NCBI RefSeq assembly: GCF_022581195.2
Contig: NC_061473.1
Location: 2,356,001 to 2,420,000 of the forward strand
DNA length: 64,000 nt
Direction: 5' to 3'
DNA from: Helicoverpa zea
Taxonomy: Eukaryota > Arthropoda > Insecta > Lepidoptera > Noctuidae
Shown: piece by piece, positions 21,956 through 33,269 of the stretch
Layout: every line of letters begins with the position of its first letter
Numbering within the stretch: the stretch's first letter is position 1
Program-made: the position numbers and the translations under genes
The notes under the pieces: model-generated
Databases searched by the model: none
What the model saw: the letters and a program-made list of their open reading frames with translations, nothing else
What the model was told of the DNA's origin: nothing

Positions 21956-21960
21956 CATAC

Positions 21961-22087
21961 CGATCAGTTTTGAACAATAGGAAGGCAGGGACGGACTGGG
22001 GAAGTGCGAGGCCCGTCGCGAAGACAGCAGGAACCAACCACCCAATATTAAAAATAAATTCATTTTAAAACTGTCAGCTTACAGCTT
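21961..22087 (-). CDS. Candidate host coding exon with signal peptide start
   Basis: On the minus strand the order is: polypyrimidine tract CCTCTTTTTCTAG (AG at 22089-22088), a 24-nt 5' UTR, ATG at 22063 in a good context (TTAAAATGA), a hydrophobic run (LFLILGGWFLL) that looks like a secretory signal, then about 15 residues with one Cys (SHFPSPSLPSYC). A consensus donor G|GTATGT follows, with GT at 21960-21959. The intron phase is 1, which is common after signal-peptide exons. The protein family is not recognised. The gene would continue toward position 1 and possibly beyond the window. All of this is prediction from splice and signal-peptide patterns. It could be fortuitous. Confidence 0.35.
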
Positions 22088-22089
22088 CT

Positions 22090-22820
22090 AGAAAAAGAGG
22101 ACTGCTTTAGGAATTACTTTTGTCAATAGGTACACCTAAAATTGCATGCATTTTCAAGGTCCAGGACCTGCAAATGTCGCCAATTTGGATGTTTAGGGCT
22201 TTCACCGCGTAGGCCCAAATAATTCTTGATTCATGGTTAATCCGGCCCTGTGGTGTAGCATGATTTAAACTAGTGACTCATTGGCTGGTTACAAAAATAG
22301 ACTGTTTGCCTCCTTAGCAATGTTTACTTACGTTATTTCAAATTGATGTCGAATTTTTACTTTTTAACCGGTGCGTAATTCAACCGCCAAATTTTTCATG
22401 TTCACGTATGTTTAACATCGTCTTTCAATCACTTGGAAGAGCTAGTATTTTTAATAAATTAAGCTCTTGACAAAATCTATTTTAAGAACTCTCCTACAAA
22501 CACTTAAGCACTCGTTATTCTTAACTTCATTCATTCATAAAAACAATAAATATACACTTCGAGCTTCAGAGAGAATTTCGTAAAATAAAGTAAATTAAGT
22601 TACTTACATAACACGCCTTTTGAGAATTCAATTGTAAGTGGCATTCAGTAAAATTTCATCAAAGCATTAAGAGGTCAAAAGGTTTTTCCAACTTTACTAT
22701 GTTGGGGTCAACTTCTAAAATAAAGCCGATACTTTATACTTAGTTTCAAGTAGTTGCAATTTATCAAAATTTCGCATTCCTAGGACTCTATTTATTATCC
22801 TCATCCTCCTGCCCTTATTC
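22090..22820. other. AT-rich non-coding stretch
   Basis: Nothing recognised. A short SINE-like phrase ('ccaactttactatgttggggtcaacttc', 22689-22715) is a diverged scrap. Confidence 0.4.
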
Positions 22821-22839
22821 CAATTTTTATTTTGGATCG

Positions 22840-23015
22840 GCGCAGCATGTTTTCTCCTTCGCTACTCTTCTATCTGCCGTCATCTCACAAGTAACATTCT
22901 TTCTCACCATATCTACTTTCACACAATCCTTCCATCGTTTCTTTGGTCTTCCTCTTCCACTATATCCGTCCACGTTAATATTCATCACCTTCCTCACAAC
23001 ATGACCTCCTAGGAC
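22840..23015 (-). pseudogene. RTE-type LINE reverse transcriptase C-terminal scrap
   Basis: The minus strand encodes VVRKVMNINVDGYSGRGRPKKRW and then DCVKVDMVRKNVTCEMTADRR up to KTCCADPK. This is the 'G-R-G-R-P-K-K-R-W' region found just after the reverse transcriptase domain in RTE-type LINEs of insects. Only about 60 residues remain, without palm or fingers. The ORF around it extends into unrelated sequence. Confidence 0.75.
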
Positions 23016-23265
23016 TCTAGTTAGTGCACCTGAAAACAATGTAGCCTGGGGAAAAAAGGCTATAGCTGAAATAATTTTGCTGAATCTTATCAGCCTTGTC
23101 TGTGGTTTACAAGTTAAACCAAACAATAAATAAACTCTTACTTAAGCTATAGAATTACTATTGCTTTAATTAATTGGTCTCAAATTTTAATGAAATATCG
23201 TTTGCACCAAATTGTCGTGTCTTGTCTTGTTAATTTTCACCTTGATGTACACACATATATTATAT

Positions 23266-23429
23266 CCTCCCAGCCTTTTTCCCAACTATGTTGGGGTCGG
23301 CTTCCAGTCTAACCGGATGTAGCTGAGTACCAGTGCTTTACAAGGAGCGACTGCCCTATATGCACCCCTTGGTTAGACTGGTGTCAGACTTACTGGCTTC
23401 TGACTACCGGTAACGAGTGCCAAGGATGC
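23266..23429 (-). mobile_element. SINE fragment (minus strand), internally deleted
   Basis: It matches the SINE at 143-531 from the GATG-type tail ('cctcccagcctttttcccaac') to 'taacgagtgccaaggatg'. The segment around 'ctgacctcctcaacccagtt' is deleted, and the tRNA head is missing. Confidence 0.8.
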
Positions 23430-23569
23430 TGGGGTAAGCAATTCTATCTTTACACTACCAAAACACAGCTATGTATGTTATTAAAATATCGATAAACATT
23501 TTAAATTGGGTCACATCACTAGCCTAAAAACCCTGACACCGAAAATTACAAGATGGCGTAAATACACAT

Positions 23570-23766
23570 CTACACTAATAAAAAGGACAAAATGTATGTT
23601 GGTTTGTTTGTAATGGATAAACTCAAAATCTACTAGACTGATTTAAAAAATCTTTCACCATTAGAAAGCTAGGTACATTAACTGCGAGTAACATAGGCTA
23701 TATTTTCTCCCGGTACGGGCAGTAGTTCCCACAGGACGAGTGAAACCGCGTGCAATCAGCTAGTAT
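23570..23766 (+). repeat. Moth dispersed repeat ending CAATCAGCTAG
   Basis: It contains the hallmark phrases in minus orientation: 'ctaataaaaaggacaaaatg' near the start, 'aatggataaactcaaaatctactagac', 'tatattttctcccggtacgggcagtagttcccacaggacg' and 'gtgaaaccgcgtgcaatcagctag'. This is the class written CTAGCTG..CCGCGGTTTCAC in the other orientation. Confidence 0.7.
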
Positions 23767-23850
23767 GTACATATAAATACATCGGAAATCAGCTTACATT
23801 ACAATATATTCATTTGCGTAGGACGTGATAAATTCCTTAAGCAAAACAAA

Positions 23851-24039
23851 ATGTTTTTAAATTCCAATGTTACAGTAATGTTTTTATTGACGTGGGTTAA
23901 CTGTGTAGACTTTGAGTCATGGAATACTAAATATACGGAAGTACCTATCGATAAATTGACTTTTTTAAATCATCAAGTTGAGTACCACAATCTCTCAAAC
24001 TTTAACAGATTACAGGCATATTGGGATGACAAAGTGTAG
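23851..24039 (+). CDS. Small open frame with signal-like N-terminus (doubtful)
   Basis: The 62-codon frame starts at an ATG in a good insect context (ACAAAATG). Its N-terminus is hydrophobic (VTVMFLLTWVNC), and the rest is polar with several aromatic residues (ESWNTKYTEVPIDKL, NFNRLQAYWDDKV). It lies between moth repeats, matches no family I know, and has no visible neighbouring exon. It could be a small secreted peptide gene, an isolated exon or chance. Chance is the most likely reading. Confidence 0.15.
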   Translation: MFLNSNVTVMFLLTWVNCVDFESWNTKYTEVPIDKLTFLNHQVEYHNLSNFNRLQAYWDDKV

Positions 24040-24099
24040 ACTCATTATATTATTATGACATGTCATCGACACGAAAGAAGAAACGGATGTTTATCTCTA

Positions 24100-24238
24100 A
24101 CTAGCCGTTTTCCCGTAGTTTCACCTACGTTTCGTACGAACTACTGCCCTTACCGGAATAGGACATAAAAAAAATATATAGCCAATCCTAATCCTAACTA
24201 ATATTATAAATGAGAAAGTAACTCTGTCTGTCTGTCTT

Positions 24239-24273
<35 letters not shown>

Positions 24274-24600
24274 TTTCTTTACGCCTAAACTACTGAATCG
24301 ATTTGTGTGAAATTTGGTACAGATATAGTTTGAAACTTGAGAAAGGACATAGGATAGTTTTTATTACAAAAAAATATAAAAATAAAATTTATTCCGGACA
24401 TATAGCGCCACCTATTGGTCAAACCAAAAATCTACCGGAAGTTACTATTCCACGCGAAAGAAGTCGCGGGCAAAAGCTAGTAGCCTATATAATAGGAAAT
24501 ATCGCCTATGTTACTCGAGAAGAGTGTCAATAGCTTTCTATCTGTGAAAGATTTGTTTAAATCGGCTCAGTAGATTGGGAAAGAAATAAAACTAAAGTCA
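24100..24600. repeat. Moth repeat split by a second copy of the same class, with (CTGT)n
   Basis: The outer copy (plus) begins ACTAGCCGTTTTCCCGTAG at 24101 and resumes near 24482 ('agcctatataataggaaatatcgcctatgtt', 'aaatcggctcagtagat'). The inner copy (minus) runs from 'ctaatattataaatgagaaag' (24199) through a CTGT microsatellite (24223-24272) to 'cgcgggcaaaagctagt' (24481). It is non-coding. Confidence 0.7.
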
Positions 24601-25139
24601 CTTAACAAATAAACTTAACTTTATCAGTATATTGGTATAGGAGTGTAAGATTCTATGTTGATTTGAATTTACAGGTTGGACTAGCTTGATGTACTTTCCT
24701 CGCATCAAAACGTCTGCTACCATAAAAATACACAGTATTCTACCTAATGGAACCATTTCCAAAATCAAACATTAATTTACCTCGTGTTTTTCTGGCAAAC
24801 AAAACGGCCTACCTGAAACAGCGCACTTCGAGTGTAATTACACTGTGAGCCATACAAAATGGAACACAGATTCGTGACAGAAATAGGCCCGACAGTGTAA
24901 ACTATCGATGAACTCATCCGGAAAAGTATTTTTTTGCTTTTCACTGATTGCTGATGCTAATTTTAGTATCGATGAAAATATCTGCCAATGTTCCTAGGTA
25001 TCTATCTAGTTCAAACTGGTTTGGCACACACATTGCAAAAAAAAATATTTCAAGATGACTGAAGATTCGTTTTGTTCGTGGTTTTGATATAATTGTTACA
25101 TGCTTTTTTATCTATTTATTGTTTTATGTTTTTTATCTA

Positions 25140-25735
25140 TTACTAGCTGTTTCCCGCGGTTTCACTCGCATCCCGGAGCAACTTACTCCCGTACCTAGTA
25201 AAATGTAGCTTATCTCACCCGATGATGAAGTTTCAGCAGTGAAATATATTTTTCAAATTGATTCATATAATAGATATATAGAAATATTTTCCTACGTTTT
25301 TTTTTATTTTAATTCACAACACTTAAGAAATCTTAACACCTACTCTCTTTTACGTTATAAAACGAGATTCAAAGTCAATAGAATTAGCAGACGATACTTA
25401 TCAAAAGGACTTATATTTCAAACATTTATCTAGGACACTAATCAATCCTACTAATACCTCTCATTCGTTTTAAGTAGGTTGAATCTTTTCAATCAACGTT
25501 TGATTTTTTAACTAGCTTTTTCCCATGGTTTCACCCGCGTATAAAAGAAATTACTTATCGCACCTGAATGAAACTACTTATCTTAACTTGAGCTACTCAA
25601 TGATATATAAGCTATATGACTGTTCAAGTTACGTCAAAATCGGCCCAGCCTTTTCAAAGATTACTCGAAACAAACAGAGGGATAGAGAAAACTATACCGT
25701 GTATAGATACATTCATATTATGCACTAAGTAAAAA
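25140..25735 (+). repeat. Two TAGCT..CCGCGGTTTCAC moth repeats
   Basis: One starts TAGCTGTTTCCCGCGGTTTC at 25145 with 'cactcgcatcccggagc'. The other starts CTAGCTTTTTCCCATGG at 25512 and includes 'tatataagctatatgactgttcaagttacgtcaaaatcggcccagcc'. Small open frames inside are by-products. Confidence 0.7.
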
Positions 25736-25804
25736 TATTTTAACCATAAAAACAAAATGAAATATTTTTTCAATCGTTTCAGTCATTTCTGAGCCCTTAG
25801 GGTA

Positions 25805-25963
25805 GAGTCGAAAGAGTTACTGCAGCCCAGGTACATAAAAGGCCTACGACGGAACACGACGGTGTTTAGTCAGTAAGAGACACTCTGACACTCCCGCACC
25901 GCTGCTAACCCACAGCGGGAGGGATCATTTGATGATTTTTGACTTCGTTAAAAAAAGAAAAAA
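25805..25963 (+). mobile_element. Short R1-tail copy
   Basis: It runs from GAGTCGAAAGAGTTACTGC to an A-rich 3' end. The duplication is AGCCCTTAGGGTA (25792-25804) against AGCCCTTCTGGTA (25964-25976), with two mismatches. The 5' border lies about 15 nt inside the common start of the short family. Confidence 0.82.
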
Positions 25964-25976
25964 AGCCCTTCTGGTA

Positions 25977-26688
25977 CTAATAAACAAACAAAAAATATTT
26001 CCTCTTTATCATATTAATATAAAGATAAAATTGAAACAAGCCTTTAAAGTTCAGCTTTACTCAGAACCTTGATAAATATTGAGCCTGCTTATATTTTTCT
26101 CGTGAACGAGTAATCGAAGGGCAATCTTTCCATTACTTTGAAGAAAATGTATTTAAACCTATCAGTTATATGGTTTAATTAGTCCTTGAAATAAGTTCAA
26201 CAGAAATGGTAATAGTTGTAAGCTCGTTAGAATGTAAGTAATTTTTTTAAGATGCCGTCTGATTTCTTGGTAGTGTTCAAGAAAAATATAATACAAAACC
26301 AAAACTACTGTAGTCCAAGTCCAAAAATGCTGGTTACTTTTTTATCCAAATGCGGAAAGTCGATCTTGAGAAATTGTTTGAGCTCAGAAAGTAATAATAT
26401 TAATACCTAGTTACAGTTAGACGTGATTGTTTCTTCTTTAATAAACAAAAGTAATTTCTTGTTGTTAAATAAAACAGTTTTGTTTTAATTTAGTTTCAAC
26501 ATTATACATAACACAATTGACCACATCGGGAAAAAAACCTTTTCATTGACAATACCTATGAAAAGAATAAGGACAGGAAAAAACACATATTTATAGAAAC
26601 ACAAAAAGATACAGCAAAATTGATTATTTGCCCATTGTGCTTCTCCGAAATCGGACAAAAGAAATAAGGACCCCTGGACGTCACTACA
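25977..26688. other. AT-rich non-coding stretch
   Basis: No gene, repeat border or RNA recognised. Confidence 0.45.
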
Positions 26689-27236
26689 AAGTTGAGTCAG
26701 AACACACTACAAACTTTTAGTCGGCCGATAGACTGTTTGGGCTCATAAATCAGTATGAAGATGAATGGTAGTACGCACATTATAAAGATCAGATATTTAG
26801 CTGGTATTAGACCGACGGATAACTTTGATATGAACCAAGATTCCTTTAAATATATTTTGCCAACCATCGGGTCAACTGTCGGGCAAGTATCAATGCAACT
26901 TTTCTAAGTTTGTATGTACTTTCTAAGTATATCTTAGACACCATTGACTGTGTTTCGGCTGGCACGTTAATCTGCAGGTCCCGGCTGTCATTGAACATCC
27001 TTGACAGTCGTTACGGGTAGTCAGAAGCCAGTAAGTCTGACACACACCAGTCTAACCAAGGGGTATCGGGTTGCCCGGGTAACTGGGTTAAGGAGGTTAG
27101 ATAGGCAGTCGCTTCTTGTAAAGCACTGGTACTCAGCTGAATCTGGTTAGACTGGAAGCCGACTCCAACATGATTGGGAAATAGGATCGGGTCAACTGTC
27201 GGCCGACTGTTTAATCTGCAGTGTGCAACTCTCAAC
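26689..27236. mobile_element. TIR element (CACTGCAG..TCGGCCGA type), copy B, interrupted by a SINE
   Basis: This is the inverted partner of 3952-4339. It begins GTTGAGTCAGAACACACTAC followed by 'aaacttttagtcggccga', and ends 'cggccgactgtttaatctgcagtgtgc'. The middle ('gtagtacgcacattataaagatc') matches copy A in reverse complement. A truncated SINE (26883-27185) splits it. Confidence 0.8.
26883..27185 (+). mobile_element. 5'-truncated SINE with 17-bp duplication
   Basis: The SINE body runs from 'gcaagtatcaatgcaac' to 'aacatgattgggaaatagg'. The tRNA head is missing. The perfect duplication ATCGGGTCAACTGTCGG lies at 26866-26882 and 27186-27202. Insertion therefore occurred by target-primed reverse transcription into the TIR element. 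Confidence 0.9.
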
Positions 27237-27239
27237 TGC

Positions 27240-27725
27240 TCTTTTTATCAATTTATATTGACATACCCACATTCAATTGAACTGTCAATGTACACAGGTA
27301 TCATTACCCAATTTATTGTGCCAATATATAAAGCATAACTTCCTTTCAATGTCGACCCTTTTGCAAAACGTGGGAAGGTTACGCAGAAGAAATCGCACGA
27401 GTTGAAAACGTGCGCGTTTACGTTACAAGCACGCTTGTTTTAGTTAGGAGTCGCGTGATTTAAGTGAACGGCTGAGTCTGTATTTTGCTTTTTAGAATAG
27501 AGATGAGACTGGTAAGGTAATGGCTGGTTGTATTTTATGGATAGGTTCAGTAGTTTCGAATACCGAGAAGTTGATGAGTGCTTAATAGGTTTCTATAAGT
27601 AATTAATAATTGTCTCTGAAACAGGTCTGTAACATTATTGAACTATTTAAATGTTTTTAAGGCCCAACCTGAATTCGAGATTTGAATCAAACGGACCAAT
27701 AATTTTTCTTATTCTCTCCAAATAA
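27240..27725. other. Non-coding stretch
   Basis: Nothing recognised between the TIR element and the MITE. Confidence 0.45.
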
Positions 27726-27731
27726 TTTTTA

Positions 27732-27958
27732 TAGTTCGGCCATTCAGAGAATGCGTTCCTGACACGTCGCGATTGAACTGACGACGTAACTTTGCAATGG
27801 CGTTGCAGTTACGATAAAAATATTTTTGCTGGTTGTTTACCGTTTTAACAATTGAGGAGCATTAAAACAACATTATTATATCAATAATCAATGAATGTAG
27901 TTACGTCGTCAGTTCAATCGCGACGTGTCAGGAACGCATTCTCTGAATGGCCGAACTA
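27732..27958 (+). mobile_element. 227-bp MITE with 60-bp perfect TIRs, copy 2
   Basis: By eye it is identical in sequence and internal orientation to 904-1130, with TA at 27730-27731 and 27959-27960. It is non-coding. Confidence 0.92.
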
Positions 27959-28151
27959 TAATGTAGGTGCATAAAACCACATTATGGAAGCTTCCATTAT
28001 ATCATATAACTTATTAAATAGTAAAAAAAAACGATATCTACATAGCGCAAAAATATTCTTCAGAAAACTTCCCGATGCCGAAATCCCTCGCATTTATCCA
28101 CATATTTCATATATTTCACCATCTATAATCCCTGATCCTCAGAAAAATTAG

Positions 28152-28526
28152 ATGTGACAACCAACTGGAACAGCCATCGTCGTATATTCTCTGCAGACAT
28201 TTGTACAAGAGTGCCGCTGAACGTTCATACGCGTAACATTGGTACACTTGGTCAACTTCAAATCAGTGGTAACAGTTTTATAGGAAAATCGTACTTATTA
28301 CTATTGAGTTAAGGTGCATGACAGTTACCACTGACGTGCAGTCTACCGTACCTATGTATATGTGTGAGTCATGTTTATAAATGTGTTTGTCAATTATGAT
28401 CGTGTGTGTACGTGTGTAACGATGAAATTACAAATACATGAATGAGCTGTCACTATTTGGTGCGAAATGTGCGTGTAAATATGGTAGCCATTTTCTCGTA
28501 GATAGCGGTTCCAGTTGGTTGAGTGT
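28152..28526. mobile_element. Possible TIR element (CAACCAACTGGAAC)
   Basis: CAACCAACTGGAACAG near 28157 faces its inverted form TTCCAGTTGGTTG near 28511, followed inward by related but diverged sequence. No clear duplication is visible, so the borders are uncertain. Confidence 0.4.
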
Positions 28527-28989
28527 TCCAAGCTTAAAAAATATCTTACATAAAGCAATATTGTGACAGATTTACTAGTTTCTGATAGTCTTCCATTTTT
28601 ACATCGAGAGTGGGAAGATAATCAATGTATTTTGTAAATATATACGAAGAGGAAGATTGTGTTGAAAAGAGTTACATTTTGTTATGCAAAACGTTTCGCT
28701 TTCGTTATTTTTATAGTGCGAATGAATCGGCTATCAAGGTCGTAAAAAGTTCGAAAGATCGAAGTTAGTTTTTCATTCATGTTACAGAAAAATGTTACCT
28801 TTAAAACTCGAGTTTTTTCTTACAAAATTCGAAACAACTTATATGATAACATGGCTGTAATGAATAATTGGTCATCACAGTGACAGCTCGCGGTTTCGCC
28901 TGCGTCTAGCCACTCTCGATAAATGGGCTATCTTACATTGAAAGATTTTTCAAATCAGACTTGTTTTGTTCCTGAGATTAACAAGAATC

Positions 28990-29504
28990 TCGTCGAGGCT
29001 TTGGGCGGCGGCGACCTCTCGCGTCCGGCCCTGGTTCAGGCCATGGTCCGGGGCGAGAGGGAATGGGATGCCGTCGCCTCCTTCTGCGAAGCGGTCATGC
29101 TCGAGAAGGAGGAGGCGGAACGCCAGAGAGTTCGCACCTCTCATCCCGGCCGCCGCGCTGGACCAGGTAGACACCATGGGCGCCGGATGTCGCGAGATGA
29201 CTCCCGGCCACCGTAGGCGTGGGTCTGTGGGCGGTGAGTTCGGGTGGCTCATCGTCCCTCTGTCTTTCTAGACGACAGACCCGTGTCGACGGCGCGCGTT
29301 GTTCCACGCGCTCCTCAAAGAGATGTCAGCAACCCCAGCGGGGCCCAGCAGGGCCAAGGCCTGCCGGGGCTGCGGGTTGTTCGAAAGAGATACCGCGGCC
29401 CTGGTACATAAAAGGCCTATGACGGAACACGACGATTTTAGTCAGTAAAAGTCTGACACTCCCTCACCGCTGCTAACCCACAGCGGGAGGGGTCATTTGA
29501 TGAT
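28990..29504 (+). pseudogene. 5'-truncated R1-clade LINE fragment lacking an A tail
   Basis: It encodes the last 75 or so residues of R1 ORF2 (from LVEALGGGDLSRPALVQAM) with the normal stop at 29214-29216, then the 3' UTR. The 12-bp duplication TTAACAAGAATC lies at 28978-28989 and 29505-29516. The 3' end stops at GGTCATTTGATGAT with no poly(A), unlike the full-length copy. A frame that begins upstream in host sequence reads into it by chance. Confidence 0.9.
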
Positions 29505-29519
29505 TTAACAAGAATCAAA

Positions 29520-30830
29520 AAAATCTCATCAGCTTTAGAGGTATACTAAGTAATGGGTGGTTGCTATTCGTTATGTCGAAAAGTAGGCTCGTCATATTTT
29601 TAAATGTTTTAGAAAGCCTCAAAGAAATGAATAGAGAATCAACATCATCTTGGCCTAAATAATTGTGAAAAGGCCGCCTAGGGGATAAGTGTCAATTAGG
29701 TGATTTAAGCGAATTATGAGATCATCCGGAATCCTATCAGAGCAAATTACTATTAATTATCTCAGTGGCACGAAGGTTAGGGGCCCTCCTATCTAGCTAG
29801 AATCATAGCCACAGCTAAATTATGGAATCAGGCGTTACTTTGGGGAAATTCATGACATTTAATGTTTGTAAAAATATGTACCTAGCGTTAATATCCGCGA
29901 TACAGTTAGGGTGTGTCTACACGGTGCATGTAGCTGGAGCAAGTTAACATACGCAAGTGACAAGTGACAAGAGCACACGGGTGAGTGTTTGCTTCGGTAC
30001 ATGTAGGTGTCGTTGGACCCGCACGTTTTTAAAATGCATGTAACCTGCGCATGTGCCTCAACATGCACAAGATGCACCCTTAATCGAGACTTTGGATCCT
30101 TGACACGGTTTCGCCTCCAAGGGGCATCTTCACTAGATGTTGACTCGTCGACCGCTCGGGAGCGATACATTATAGCCATAGCTTTTCCCTACTACACAAT
30201 ATGACGGGATCGGCTTCCAGTCTAACCAGATGCAACTGAATTAGGGGATTATCATATCTGACTAAAAAAAATAAGCTTATGCCGCCTTTTTATAATATAC
30301 ATAAGTTGAATTAAGTTACGCCGGAAAAAAAAAATATTTGCCTGCCTAAATTGCCTTCTTCAGTAAATTGACAATTTAATACTGAGATCGTTTTTGAAAT
30401 CGGATCATTTGGAGTAGATTAGTTTTTAAGATTGGCTATTAGTTCTTGAGATAAACGCGTTCAAACAAAAAAATGCTGAATATTGATTTATTTTACTTTT
30501 GCACATACATATATTACTTTTCTACCAGTCAACCTTTAGTGGAGGAGAAATATTCGTGGCATTCGCTCAGGCTTTTAGTAAATAATATTAGTAAATCTTT
30601 TAATATCATAATCTTCTTTATTCTTTCGTGGGAGGAATCAGGAAAATATTTCTCGGAAAAAATAACTCTTTTTGTCAGTTTATTACCCGTCACGGTAAAT
30701 CCTTCTAATTGACTAGTAAAATTAATAGACCGTATAACCTATATAAATAGAATTAGGTACAGTTTAGCTGTTTTATTTTGATACTAAAAAAATCCTCTTT
30801 AAAAATATAATTTTCGAAGTGTTGACAGGG
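29520..30830. other. AT-rich non-coding stretch
   Basis: Contains GTGTGTCTACACGGTGCATG near 29910 (a phrase like the ends of some moth MITEs, unproven) and a tiny SINE scrap ('gacgggatcggcttccagtctaaccagatgcaactga', 30203-30239). No gene recognised. Confidence 0.45.
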
Positions 30831-30834
30831 TTCT

Positions 30835-31100
30835 ACTAACTAGCTGTGTCCTGGTATTTCACCCGCGACTTTATATAATGCGTATAAGTCGTATTTATAA
30901 AATGTACCCTACATCTTTTCTCAGCCCATACTGAAAATTCATTCATTCATTCATTCATTCCTTGGGAAAAAGGCTCGAAAGATCATCTTTTCTCAGCCCA
31001 GACTTTCTGTCTATCAAACATTTAAATCTGTTCAGAAGCTATAACGTGAAAGCCGGACCGATAGACAGAGTTAAGGATATTTATTTTGAAAAACTTCTTT
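30835..31100 (+). repeat. TAGCTGTGTCC moth repeat with (ATTC)n
   Basis: Begins CTAGCTGTGTCCTGG at 30840 with 'tatttcacccgcgac' and contains 'cttttctcagcccatact'. An ATTC microsatellite lies at 30939-30960. The sequence after it repeats 'catcttttctcagccca'. Non-coding. Confidence 0.6.
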
Positions 31101-31169
31101 ATATCCGTGTCTTTTTTACTGTAGGTAAAAATTCTGCATTTCAGTGTCTTAGTCAAATTCTCTAAATAC

Positions 31170-32700
31170 ATCTTTTTTACCCGACTTACTTTTTTAAACA
31201 AGACTTAGAATGATTACCCTATGATGCAAATGTACTCTCTATTATTAATACACGGTGTACTACTCAAGTCAACAACAAGTCTCTCTATATTAGCTGTCAT
31301 ACACACAAGTTCTATTTTAACTAATTAAGTTACCAAGCAACATTAATCATGTTCAATTACTTAAAGTCCCATCTCAATTAAATTGGATTAAGTTTTACAA
31401 TTAATAAGCTCGTGTGTAGATGTTTTACTTAGAATGTGTTTATCTAGTAGTTCCTTTACCTAAATTGATTACTTTTGAGATATTGAATTAATTTGAGATA
31501 TTTATGTTATCATTTTTTACTTAGAACAATGTTTGTGTAATAGTTCCTGCATCTAAATTGATTACTAACTTTTGAAGTATTGAATTAATTTGTGATATGT
31601 TATCAGTTTTCCTGTTTTCTTGTCTGAGACAATGGAACAATTTAGAAGTTAGAAAAAGGCTCACTATAATATCGATCGAACTTAATAAACTTTACCTTGC
31701 TAAATACCCTAATAAGTAGCTTTAACGCAAAGTCCTCAGACGGACGCAACTATCTGTTTGTTCGCGATAAATTCAAAAACTGCGCCACGGATTTTCATGC
31801 GATTCATTTATACACAAATATATTAAGTGAATCATGAAAAACTTTAAGATTCTTACATATACTTAGGTACTGTTAAATGAGTTTTAGTTCAATATAAAGC
31901 TACGAATTAAATGCATATTAGGAAACTTGAATAAGAATCCGACCAATTAAAGCATATTTACTAGTACTGTGTCCTAAATCTGCAAACTAGTTTTTTTCTA
32001 TCAAATGAGTAAGAAAATAGATTTATTGGCGGCCAGCCGTGTCGCTAAAAAACAATGACAGAATAGAAATAAAATTTTGTAAGAAAAAAAGACTAGGAAA
32101 TTATATGTTGTGACTCATGAGCCAAACGTTTTTCTTTTTTCATTCTATATCAATGAAGTATGTGCCTGTCTAGTTGTGATCATTTTTTATGTTTTGTACG
32201 GTTTTTCATACAGTTTTCACTAACAGATTGTTCAAGGTTTTGGTATATAGTGTATATTCATGTAAAACAACGGTTGCTTACCTAAAAACCATATCCAAAA
32301 AGCGTGTAAGTGCCCCTAAAAACCCAATAAAAAAGTATGTAAGTACCTAGTGTACTTATCACTTTCGGAAGACTACACCAAATTGGATAATACCTATAAT
32401 TTATTTGATTTCAAAATTATCATTACAAGGTTTTAATGAAACAAAAATAGAAAATACGCATCAGAAAACGATGTTTGAAGGTAATTTCCAATATTAATTT
32501 AGCTAATTTCCAACGGAGCGAAATCAGTACAAAGTACACGGAAGCATAGGTGACGTTTTGGCACGTACCTCCTTTAAATATAAAGGTAAATCAAAATATT
32601 ATGTTTCAGAAAATACGCTAATGAATAGAATATGATAACGTTATTAAAGACATCATATGTCAAAGAGCACCTTCCTTCTAACTGTAAAATCGTGCTTTTC
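31170..32700. other. AT-rich non-coding stretch
   Basis: Diverged internal duplication around 31420-31625 ('ttagaatgtgtttatctagtagttcctttacctaaattgattac' against 'ttagaacaatgtttgtgtaatagttcctgcatctaaattgattac'). No coding signal. Confidence 0.45.
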
Positions 32701-32704
32701 ACCT

Positions 32705-33262
32705 ACGTTTTATTTAATACAAGCCGTTTTCCCGCGGTTTCACCCGCGTCCCGTGGAAATTACTGCCCTTATCGAAATAAAATATAGACAATGTTACGAG
32801 TGTAGCTTTCCAACAAAGGAAGATTTTTTCAAATCGGTTTTTCTCGGCCCATACAAAAACAATAACTTTTTATTAAATTAGTATACATAAATATAGATTG
32901 GCAGTTTCCCGCGGTTGCACTTGCGTATGGATGAAATTATATGAGAGAAAATTAGCTTATTATGATATTTTGATGTATTCAATAAATCATACAACCGTCA
33001 AGTTTAATCAAAATTAGTTTCGTAGTTTGTGTGTCATAATGTAACTAACTTAACGTTTATTATATGTAATAACGAATTTCCCCCAGCGGGTTCACCCGTT
33101 TCCTGAGGACTACTTCCCGCAGCAGGATAAAAACAGCCTATATCTAATTTTCATGTGTAAGCTATAATACTGCTAAGTTTCATGAAAATCCATTCAGCCG
33201 TTTGCGCGTAAGGAGTTAACAAACTTACACATACTTATAATCTCTCGCATCTACCTATAATA
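32705..33262 (+). repeat. Three successive CCCGCGGTTTCACCCG-class moth repeats
   Basis: The starts are near 32722 (AAGCCGTTTTCCCGCGG), 32903 ('gcagtttcccgcggttgc') and 33068 ('taacgaatttcccccagcggg'). The third ends with the hallmark 'catctacctataatattagtgtg'. Each carries the 'cagccgttt / aaaatcggtttttc' middle motif to a varying degree. The small frames they contain are not genes. Confidence 0.65.
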
Positions 33263-33269
33263 TTAGTGT

